Assembly (NCBI RefSeq): GCF_001949145.1
Contig: NW_019091643.1
Coordinates: 163,754 to 227,753, forward strand
Length of the DNA: 64,000 bases
Direction: 5' to 3'
Origin: Acanthaster planci
Taxonomy: Eukaryota > Echinodermata > Asteroidea > Valvatida > Acanthasteridae
The notes under the pieces were generated by a model. The model worked only from the letters and a program-made list of their open reading frames with translations. It searched no databases and was not told where the DNA came from. The translations under genes were made by a program, and so were the position numbers. This document shows, piece by piece, positions 33,461 through 45,400 of this stretch. Every line of letters begins with the position of its first letter. Position 1 is the stretch's first letter.

Positions 33461-36400
33461 CTAAAAGGACACGGCACTCAAATCTGTGCCATACTGCTCC
33501 ACCGAGTGCCTCAGGGCGACCTTCTCCACCAGCTTGGGGTCGAGGTGATGCAGGCTGGGAGCAACATCCTCGCTACTCTTGACGGTAGGACCAACTTTAG
33601 GATCTGAAAAAATTCAAAAACGCAAAACTGAAATGATGCAAGGCAAACGGTCGATTCCGTTAGCTCAAAATCGCTCTCTGCGATTGGCACTCTGGAAGTA
33701 TCACTCGCTAGCCATCGGATGCAATGCCAGGTATTCATTCAGATGACACATTACAGAATTGTCTTCCCATAAGCCTTTTATCAACAGGTGTGAATTGTGA
33801 TGGACGTGCCTCTTTCAAAGGGGTGAATCCGTCACCGAATTTTTTGGGGGGAGGGGTCAAAAATTATAATCCTCACAGACCTTCTGACGGGTAAAGCTAC
33901 TTTTGAAACATCTTAAAGCACACTTTGGGAACAAAGGGAAACAACAGTGCCAAAATCCACCTTGTTAAAAAAAATTACCTTTTGGGGGGGGGTCATGGTC
34001 ACTAGAGTGGTGGCAAAGATCAAGGAGGTGATGAAGCAGCAGAAATGACGAGTATTTTCACCCCTCAGTCTGAACGGTCCCAACGGAGGCACCTTTGGCC
34101 ATCTCTACTCTTAAGAAACCTACCTCTGGCTTCCAGGAGCCCCAGCAGTGTGGACAGTGGTGGGAATGTGGATGCCACACTAAAATTCCCCTCCGAGTTG
34201 CCTGAATTCATAAACAGTGCAGAAAACAGGAGATGTAATTCCATGCTGGGGGAAATATCAAATGCAGAACACAAATACCCCAAAAGGCATAGACTCGTTG
34301 GATACTCGAATACTAAAAGAGTGTTGATAGGGATAAACAGCAATAACGTTGCATTAACCCCTTCACGGCGGGATTATTTTGACCGCGACTGCTGGGCTGT
34401 GGTATGCCCTGAATGGGGGGCTCTGTCCAGCAGCAGGCCCCATTGAACCAGCAGCTGCATGGTGAATAGACTGTACGTGTGGTATGCACTAATGCTCACA
34501 CAAAGGTGCGGTAGTAGCAGTCATCCGTAGGGAAGGGGTTAAGAAAAACAAGTATTTCATAAATTTCTTACCACTTTCAGCTACTCATTCTTAATTTCCC
34601 CCTGGCAAATCTGGCGAACAGTTTCTTCGCTCCCCACATTTAAAAAAATTTTCCCGGCAAGGGGGGGAATACACAAAATATATATGTGCTCCTGTATGAT
34701 ACACGAGCCTTTAAACATTTGATCAGAATGTCCAAAATTAATCTTGAATCCATTATCATGGTCTTAAGATTTTTGAGGAGTAGAGTCCCTTTTCTTACTT
34801 GAGCTCTGGGAGAGCTGAGAAGCGCTTCTGGATTGCCGAGTCCTATAATCGCTCACTCGCACGCCCTCTGTCAAAGCAAATAGGGAACACGAGAGTCAAA
34901 CAAAATTCCGGCAAGAAGATCTGAGGAAATGTGACCACCATCTTTGAATCAAATGCCAGGGGCCAATTTCATAGAACTGCTTAAGCACAAAATTTGCTTA
35001 AGCGCAAAAAACCCTTGCTTAAAAAACAAAGGCTACCAGCTCAAAATCTATGTGATTGTCATGTTAACCAAAAGACGGGTGAATACCCTTCCAAAACAAT
35101 ATACATGTAAATCACATGGAGTTTTGGCTGGTGACCTGATTTGTCAAGCAAAGTTTTTTCACGCTTAAGCAAATTTTGTGCTTAAGCAGCTCTAAAAAAT
35201 TGGCCCCTGGTCTTTTGAAGTGGAATCTTCACAAGTCTTTCAATGTGCAGGAACTCAATGCCATAGGTTTCAAATTTCAAGCCCTTGTAAGCGGTTTTTA
35301 TTAGGGCTGGAAATAGTTGACTTTTGAAAAAAGTGAGATACAATGGCCAAGTTTAGTTAAATACAGCCAAACACCATGGATGCTGTATAATTTGTTGCAT
35401 GATTTATGTTCAAAAAGCCGTATTCTCTCCGAGTGATCCCTGTTCACCACTTCCCAGGTTGTATCATGTTATTGGGGCGTGATCCGTGGCTATGTGGTGC
35501 TTCAGGTTTAACCACTCCCTGCCGGGCGACCCGTTTTTGAGTACATAGGCTTTATATGCAGAGCTGGGGAGCCCAAAACTGGGACAAAAGAGTTAGGCCT
35601 TATAACAAATGTCCGTGCTCAGCACAAAAGACTGAGCTGCTGGGCATTACCTACATTTTTTCGCTCTCAACAGTGGAGACAATCTAGCCTTGTTTTGAAA
35701 CAGTATACCACATTTTGAGGCAATAACAGCGAGCGGATTACCACCGGGGACAAAAGCTCTCCACCACCACAGCGATGAGCCACACAGCACCGCTGCACGC
35801 TAATCTGGCCCCTGTTGAAAAGAGGTCAGCAGTGCACTGTGCTGGCTTCGGGAACAAAAGAATCTTACAATCTGGGCTCTTTTTCCAAGGTTCCAGGCCT
35901 GGCTGAAATATTCAGGAGTCAATGAATTTTACCTGTTAGCTTTAGAGTAGTGCCCAAAGAGTCTTTCGTTATAAACAGCCATTAAATGAAATGATGAATT
36001 TTTGAAGAATTTTGAAAATGGAAAATCTTGAAAAGGACCCGACATCTTGTTTTGCTCAAGAAGAATCCATCCGGCAGCAAGTGGTTAATGGCTTCTGGCT
36101 AGCACCCCCTGAACAGAGATATTGACAAATGGCAAGAGCCACCATCATAGGGCTGTACAGCTCAGTTGGTCAAGGACTGGTACGGTATTCCAAAGGTCGC
36201 AGGTTCAAATCCCGCTCCAGTCAATTTCTTTGTTCATCTAATTAATCATTAATAAGCACCTCGTCAGTTTCCCTATATAGTTTGTTTCAATTCAGTATTC
36301 GTCACATCGATAAAAACATGAAGTTTGACTTCTGGGTTACAGTCACATAAAAAGGTAAAAAAAAAATGAAATACCTTCATTAATTAAATACCTACTAAAA

Positions 36401-39400
36401 CACATAGACACAACATCAAAGTGAAATTAAAAAGTCAAATGAAAATCCCCTTTACCCGGTACAATAATTTAAAATTCAATTACAAATAACTTGAAACCAC
36501 CAAAATACAATTACTTCGATGAAAAAAGGACCAAAAAGTATCCCCTGTTACATCTGTAATGTGAACCATATCTCAGTGTTTCATTAAAAACACAAATTGC
36601 TCTTGGTAAGAATGAAAATTTGTGTCGATTTGTATCTGTGAGTGATGGTACAGCCTTTGCAGAAAGCAAAAAACACCAAAGTACTTGTTGAGCAAAGAGT
36701 GCGCTCCCTCCGGCAAAATTGGGAGGGCAGGGGTCAACATGAATATTCACTAACTCACCTTCTCTGAGGGTGTCGGCTACGTACTGCTGGGCCAGATGCT
36801 GCATGCTGATTGGGTGATTCCAGTGTTGTAGCACCTGCGCTGTTCCCTACGCACGACAAACAGTACCTAGGTCAGGATGGTGAGATGACACCTCTTCACC
36901 ACTCACCACTCTGACCTGATCCAATGCACTCCAACAGTGCCCTGCAGATCAGATTTTCATCGAGTCTGCAACTTACCAAATCTTCTAAGATTTGTTGTTA
37001 TTTTGTACAAGGAGATCAACTCCCCCCCCCCCCCCCGATGGCCCCCATCGACGGTGGCAGGCATTATGCTGGGTCTTGTTTGGAATGACTGCCATGGAAC
37101 AATACTTATCACTGTGCCTTCTGCCAATGACGGGGGCCATTTGGTTTCTGCTGGTTTCGTCCCTAGACTGACCTCCATCCCAACGGAACACACCAACCTT
37201 GGGGAGTCTGGCCAGAATCTGGATCTTCATGTTGACTTGGTCTTCAGTGTCATCGGGGACTTCTTGCATGAGGCGCGTCATGAACTCCTCGGTGAGCCGC
37301 AAGATGCCGTGATCGACGTACTGAAGGAACATGGCAGGCTCCAGACAGCAAAATCCTTGTATCGTAAAGAACGTCTGGAACCCTTAACACAAACAATGAT
37401 CATCTCAGTAAATTATTCAGTCTTTCACATACTCTATACTGAGTGCAGATTAACTCAGATGATGTCATCATGAAAGATGTACTTTTGCTCACTGTGCCCT
37501 GAAGAGGTAAGCAGGAGCACTTCATGAGCAAACCCCCTAAACTGGCTGCCAATCCAACTGCAGTGCAATAACAACAACGAACCAAATCCACAGAGTGGCT
37601 TAAAAACCTTACTTAGCAAACTTTCGTGCTAAACAAAATATAGCAGAGTACCAGTCATAAGCAATATGCCTACTGCAACTCTTCGGCTGGTAACCTGAAT
37701 TTTTTTTTAAGCACAGATTTTCCACGCTAAGCAAAATTTCTGCACTGGGCGACTCTGTGGAATTGGCCCCAGCTGTAAAATCAGTTCATGTTATGCTCTC
37801 GCTTGGCAGTCATACTTAATTTGCACAGCGCCCTCTATGGTACTGCACGAACCCCAACTTACCAGGCGGCAGTGGGAAGGAGATAATTTGCACAGCCATG
37901 TAGAACCTCTCGATCAGGTGGAAGAGCTGGTAGCCCATTGGGGGAGGTCTCTTGTTACTAGGAGGAAACGGCGATAATTGATGGATATTTACGCCTTGTC
38001 TGAAGTAATCCCTCCCACAGCTGACCATATCATATGCCAACTCACTGCTCCCAAGGGAGTTTATTCTGATCAACTGTGCAGGTAAAAGTAGCACAGGTAC
38101 CGATGAAGACAAAATAGTCTGGTTAGGGGTCCCTGCATTATGGTAAGGACTGCGGGGCAGGGATTAGTCTACAATATCACAATGTGATAGAAACAAGGAT
38201 GTGGGTAATATGCGTTTTTATTGCCCACTCGTTTGATCGTTCTTGGCCAATAAAACACAGAGATCAAGACAGAGGTGTAGAAGTTAGCAATAGTGTCCTA
38301 CAAAGCTGGATAAAATGTTGGAGTGCGCCATATTGAGAATCTCTCCTCGTTTACTACGGTCCGTCCTACGTACTCACAGTCGGACGGTGCTGCGGGGTAT
38401 GGTGCGAGGGTCAGGGTACCCGCAGGCATGCAGCATCAGCAAGACCAGCTGCCGCACTTGTTGCAGCTGGCACGTCAGGTACTCCTGCGCCATGTTGAGG
38501 ATCTTCTCCTGGCTGACCGAGCTGGGCAGGTGCCGGGCAAAGTGGGCAATCAGCCGGTCCTGAGTCTGGGGGACCCAAACAAATAAATTGGTAGAAATGT
38601 CGCCGTGGATACGCTGTAGAGAGCTCTTGGCTCTTAAAACAAAGTAAATTGGGCTATCAACTGGTCTCAAATCTGGAATTCATCAAATGACAGAAAATGT
38701 CACCATGGTTACATGGCAGGTTGCTCTGCGCTACAAATGAAGAGCAAGTTAGACCATCAACTGGTTTAAGTCTGGGGGCCATACACGGGTTGAGATTACA
38801 AAAACAGTAACAATATCTGTTGATTTGAACAACATTTAACAATTGATGACATGATTACTCGCAGAGCGTAACAGTTCATTATTATTTTAGCTCATCAACT
38901 GTGACAAACAATTTAACATTATGAAGAAAACGATACTGGGGCATGGAACCCAAACTAGCCTGGCATCATCCCATTCAACAGATTACACACTGGAGATAGA
39001 GTCAGGGAATATGACCAACTATGGCTTCCTTATGGCTATTGATCAGCTTTACGATGAAAAACAATTCATAATGAAAGAAACTTCAAGATATGAGATTGGC
39101 TTGGATGACGCTGCCTTACAAGGCTGAGGATGGCATCTTGACTGCTGTCGGGCCGTGATAAGGCATCCTCTTCCATCAGCACCAGGGAGGCGTCTCGCTG
39201 TGGCTGCATCGTGATGACCGGCTTCTTGGACGGGGTCATGACCCGGCGGGCCGAGGCCGCCATCTTCTTGAGGAAGGAGGCACGCTGGGTGGACGGACCT
39301 TGCCTCATCAGACCACCCTGGGGTGAAATGAAAACCAATGGAGACGGGGAAAAAAAAGCATTGTACATGTTTTGAAATGCACCCAAATTCAGAGTCGGGG

Positions 39401-42400
39401 ACACGCTCTCACTTAGCCGACTGCGGCAATGCAAAATTAAGCACTGAACCACTGGATTACAGCAACTGCACACGTGTTAACATTGTGCGAATGCGTCCGC
39501 ACACTTCGTCAAATCAAAAACAAACTATTAACGGCAATTACCAAAAATGTATCTTTAGACACAGCATTGACAATGGCCTTCGTTCATTGCTTTCTTCAAA
39601 ATGATAGTGTGCCTGAATAAATTATTCCACTGAGGGTAACCATCTTTAAACAAACTATGCTTTTCAACACTGATTTAATCAGTTACTTCTTGGGCAGCTG
39701 CAAACGTGGGAGTGTGCTTCAAAATTTACGGTCTTGAATCAAGAGGGGCCGACTCAACCTCATACCTCGATCACCGACTGGGCTCTCTGCTTGCGGGCAT
39801 CCATCTCGATTGTGCGTGGGTGGAACCGTTGGAGCGGTTTACCGACGGTGGAGGGGGAGGGAGACAGGCTGTGCGCTCGGACCCGCTGCTCCAACGTCTC
39901 CCACAGGGTGCTGGAGCTGACCTCCATGGTCAGACGACGTTCCATCCAGTCCCTCTGATTGGTGGAAAATGGTCATGTGACACAAAAAAAGAGGCCAGAT
40001 TCGGTTGTTCAGTTTTAGAAACACGTTTTGCTATTTCACTCTAACTGAAAAGTCATGACTCATTACTTGTCCGTATGTTGCGGCTCAACTGGACCACGGG
40101 CATACCTTGTGGATGTTAATGTGGGGCTGTATGCTGTAGCTAGCGTGCCTGAAACTAACCAATCTCTCTCCATCTGTGGTCTGCAAGAGGAACAGATAAC
40201 ATCCGAGAGTGGGGATTACCTGACTTGAATTTTGCAGACGGCATTCTAAACAGACCTCGGCACTTGATAAACACCAACCAACAAGTGTGAAACTGTAGTG
40301 TACCCGTGGTGGACTAGGTAATCTTGAGCCTGTCTCTACCAGGGATTTGCCTCTAGGATGGTTCCGAGTGCTGACCGAGACAGTTCTTCCAACATCACAA
40401 AGTAACAGGGTGAGGGCACAGTTATCCTAGTACATTCCAGCCCATCCAGGGGATTAACCCTAACTCTGCCAGATACTTCAAGAGTCACTATGAGGTTTCC
40501 CAGGACTGAGGAAAGGAAGTTGAAGAACAAAGAATACGCCAATGGGTCCCTACACAGAAAGCCGACAACATTGGAGGATTTGGAAAATGCTTGGCAACAC
40601 TGGATGACAAAAAAACAGAGAGTTTACTAGAAATGACAGGAGCAACCATCCGATCAGAAAATGGAGAGAGAGGTTTCGTGACTATATACCTCGACCAACT
40701 GCCCTCTGGCGATGTCGGTGTTGGTGAACTGCAGCAGGCGCAGTGTGTCGCGGTCAAACTGCCGCCGGATGGCGCTGAACGTGGCCCCTATCAGGTGTTC
40801 CGCCATCAATTCTGAGAGGTCTAGGTTGGTGACGTCCATCGACAACTCCTTCATGACCTGGCGAACACCACATTCACAAGATAAGTCCACAATCACAATC
40901 TCAATCAGTAAGAAGACAGCATGCCACTCTCTCTTGTGCAAATACGAAACCCGTGAGAACAACAGCTGTTAGGCCCCCTCCCCAAAAGTTTACACTCTCA
41001 ACAAAACTAGATTTCACAGAGTCTCTCACTGCTTGGCAATTTTACATGTTTAGCAAAAATGAGCAGGGAACCAGTCACAATCGATATACACTCTGTGGTA
41101 TTTTAGGTGGTTGCTTGTTTATGCTTAGCAAAATATCTCTACACTTAGCAAATTTTTCCACTTAAGCACCTCTGTGAGGGTTGGGCAAAGTATCAAACCT
41201 TTTGTATCAGCACCGAGTCCCTGAGGTGCACGGTGATGAGGTGTACCAGGGCTAGCTTGGTGGAGTGACAGTTGGCCTGGACGAGGAGGCTGGGAATGGC
41301 ATCCTTGTTGATGCTGACGCGGAACGCCTTGCCTGTCGCTGCATTGAAGATGCAGTCACCTGTGAGCCAAGAGGAAATAATGACGGTGGGACTGAATGTC
41401 ATCCCATCTGACCGGGTATGAATTCAGCCGGTTGGGAAATTGAAGACTGTTGGTATCAAGAAATGAAAGACTAGAGACAAGAAAGAGACAGATGCCCAGA
41501 TTTGGAAGTGGCCTGGTGAAAAAGCTCACGAGTTCAAATGGACTCACCACTCATGCTGACCGCTCTCTCACGGTTGAAGTGCGTCAGGAGCTGACCCCCC
41601 TGGCCGCCGTCCCAGAATGCGAGGCCACCCTCATCGCACTCTATGACCGGGCTGATGGGGACGGAGAGACCGTGGAAGGCCACGTGCAGGCAAGGAATCA
41701 CTTCGGGGCTGACGTTGAGGAGATGCAGCAAGTGGCCGGGTGAGTAGACTAGGATGTAGCTCTCTGAGGAATTCATCGTAGAAGCAAAAGAAGTCATGTA
41801 ATAATTAAGCCTAACTTATGAGAAATTTCTGCTAGGAGCCTTCCTGAATCCTCCCAAATCCTCCTCTCAGCAGGAAACCAATGGACATTCATGCGTATTT
41901 CAACTTTCAAGGGGCATCAAGCCCCATGTAGAGTAGCAGTGGATGGGATCTACCTCTCCCAATCCTGCAAAATCTTCCGAGATCTCCTCTTGGTACGGAG
42001 GCTAAACTACCCAGAGTTTAGGCTAACTTACCTAAACAGCTGAAATAAAGCTTAGTGCTTTCGGCCATGAGTCGCGGTATCTGGGGCACGCTGCAGTGTA
42101 AGACGGTCATGTGATGCAGAATAAGCACCGAGTAGTTGAGATCTACAAGATCTTGCTTCTCTACAGCAGGGATGGGAGAGGGGAGTTCCCTCTCCGCCCA
42201 CATCAGGGGTGAGGAGAGGGCTGTAGCAGGCATCTGTGGGCTGTGGATGGGTGACCGGGTGCCATAATGGGAGGTGCGGTAGATGTCCAGGCGCAACGGG
42301 TGGGGGGAAGCCGTGGAGGACGAATCGGGTGAGGACAGATCGCTGGAGATTTCCAGATCCCCGGTTCCCCCGAGATAGACCTGGACGTAGGACTGAGAAA

Positions 42401-45400
42401 GTGGCGAGTTGGAGACGCCGGAGATGTCTGAGATCGCCCTTCGCCTCAGGTCAGGGTTGGGCGGGTCGAGGGAATCTGTCGTGGTTGGCCGTGGGGACGG
42501 ACTTGAAAGCTTCTCTGTGCTGTCTGCAAAGGAGTCCGTCTCGCTATCGGTGCTGCCTGGCTCCGTCCTGCGGCCTGTGGGTATCTTTAGGTGCGAGGTG
42601 TGCATGGGCGGGGTCTGGACCTTTGGCTTAGTGGGGTGCTGGTAACAGACGCAAAAGGAGCCGCTGGCTTGAACTATGACCTCCATGTTAAAAGAACTTC
42701 CTATGGAAGAAATGGAAGAAATAAAACAATGACAGAGTTTTTTAATTGTATAAACAGCAGTGTAATGTATACTGACAAAATACCTTACCCTTGAAAATGT
42801 GACTTACCAGACATCGTTCTGCTTGGTGTTACATTAGAATAATTCTCCCTGAAAAAGATCATAAAGTTTGAATATCAACAGCTCGGAGCAACATGGCTGA
42901 AAGGGAGATATGTACGGAGGTTTGCTTAATTCTACAAGGAATGAAAGGCAAATTTGGTTCAATCTGCTTGCTTTCGAAAATAAAATCAGCTACATCAGGT
43001 ACGGAGTTGATCAACAACATGAAAGATGCTCGTACAAGACAAAGCTCGATTTGAAAACAGATAAAATGGAACTTCGGTTAAACGTTTTACTTACTGTCCT
43101 GTGCTCAATTTGACTGGGAAAGGCAAAACAAGCTCCAACTGAGGATTGGAAAGGAAAGAACATAAACAAATACTGAATTCACTCTTCAAACTTTACCTTG
43201 AAATGCAATAATTGTCAGGGAAAAGTCACAAAATATTGGCAATTAATTCTTACTAATACTAATACCCTGACAAGCATCAAATATCATTTGGCACTATTTC
43301 AAGTCAAATCAATTGAGCAAAAATGTGTTTCACAAGGGATTCCAAAAAGGAATTAGCTACTAGAAAGGAGAAAATAATAAGCTGGGGAATGAATTTCAAG
43401 AAGCTCACTATTTTGGTGATCGAGGATGTTTTACTGTTGAACTCAAGGCACCGCATGATGGGTACCGGTTTCTCCTCGCCCGGCCGCATCTTCATCAGGA
43501 CGACAAAGAGCCGTTGGTTGACGACGTCCCACTGTGCCCAGATGAATTGCTTCAATACCTGCAAGGTCTCCGGCGGGCCGCTCATCATCTGGCAGAGTCA
43601 AAGAGAAATTAACTTCTTGAAGCTGGCTGGGAAATGCCATATTTCCACGTGCAGTAGTATTTGGCTATTAAGCAAAAGCGCAGGTTACCAGCCAACATCC
43701 AATATATAATGTGCATTACTTCTGACCGGTTCCTGGCTCTAGTCTACTCTGCATCCAAACCAAACCAAGCACACTGGTTGGACGTATGTAGAAGTTTTCA
43801 AGTCATGCTCTCCTGAATGTCTCAGCAACCCGTTGGCCAATCACAACGCGCAAAATCAGTTGATCCTTTCTAAATGTGCACCGAATTAGAATAACTCACC
43901 ACGCCCTTGTTTCCCATTCTTGCGAGCGGAAGAACATAAAGCCCAATCGCTAGAGGGACAAAAGTTTGAAGAGTGTCAATAAAATAAATTTAACTGTTAG
44001 TTCTTTAGCCCTAACAGCCCTGAATTCTACAAAGTACTACTTAGTAGTAAACTGTACATGCAGTATTCAGTCCTGTCGCTTGTAAGAGGACATGACCTTA
44101 TTGTTCTCTGAAGCTATAAAATACAATAGATAAGACAATGTGCCATACAGTGCTGTGGCACTATGAATGCACGACTTCATTGTTCTCTGTACGAGTAACA
44201 ATACAGGTGCCCTAGCCAGAAGTAATTTCTAGCGTTAAGTCCTTCAGGCTCAGGCTACTGCTTAGTATTTTGTAGAACTGCGTATTGCAAGCCAAATTTT
44301 ATGCAGAATTGTTGGAGCTAAAATGCTGAGAATTCCTGAAGCAATTTCTGTGTGGGGCTGGAAAATTCCAAAGTGACCTTTCCACTCAAGTACATGTAAA
44401 AATTCCAAAGAGTTACTCCAGATTACGAACCTCCAAACCCCTGAATTTGTTAAAAGTCCTAAATTTTTGAATGATAACTAACGGTAGGATCCTACTTCAA
44501 AAAGCAAGTTTGAAAAAGAAATTGAATTTCAAAATGAAGTATAATCCGATCTTTTATCTCCGTTACAAAACTAAGCTTTTATGAAAGCCATCAAGTAAGC
44601 ACATTCATTTAATAGCATCACCCGGAAAGATCTCAATTTAATCCAAAGAAAGGCTGTCTAAATCCACCATGCAATCGTGCATGCAATAGCGCCCTCGTGC
44701 ATGTACACGAGGCCAGTTAGCACCTTACACTCTTTGTGGAGCAGGAAGAGAAGCTTGGACTCTCTTGAGGCGGCGTCTCGGTCCTTGGGCTGACGGTTCC
44801 AGAGGAACTGAACACGCAGGAGGTTCTGCCGCTCCACGTTGAGGTCGAAGATGCGGTGTTGCGGGAAGATCTCAGCAAGAAACGCTCTGTAGACTGACAG
44901 AGGACAAGACTCAAGGGATTTAGTACAAGTTGGTAAAAAAAATTTCATGGTCCCTTCAAACATCTTAACGTGGATGGAAGATAATTTTGATACTTCTCCA
45001 AGTTTTCTGTTCTTGCCCTTTTATGGTGGTGTTATGATTAGTGTTGTATTCAAGTCCATCACAAGTCCCTGCAAATCCATCACAAGTCTATCACAAGTCA
45101 TTCAGTCTTAAGCCAATTCATAAGCTATTAAATGAGCAGTGACAAAAGCATTCTTCTGTCACTGTTCACCCTGTTACTTATGACTGGCCTTGTGAAGGGA
45201 CTTGTTGAGGGACTTGTGAAAGGAATTGTGATGGACTCGCATCCAACACGAGTTGCGATGCTTAAAATCATCCCTCAAATGGTTTATCAGAAAAGATTAA
45301 ATCAGTAATCTGCAGAGGCAACAATGGAAGATTTACTTTGAATTATAGCTCACCTACAAACGGTGAAAGTTTTGCATTTGCACTCTTCTGTTTCTGAGAG

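Noticed and set aside
36151-36235. Possible tRNA gene
   Set aside because: Same reason: box A and B are present without a closing acceptor stem, so a SINE head is the better reading.
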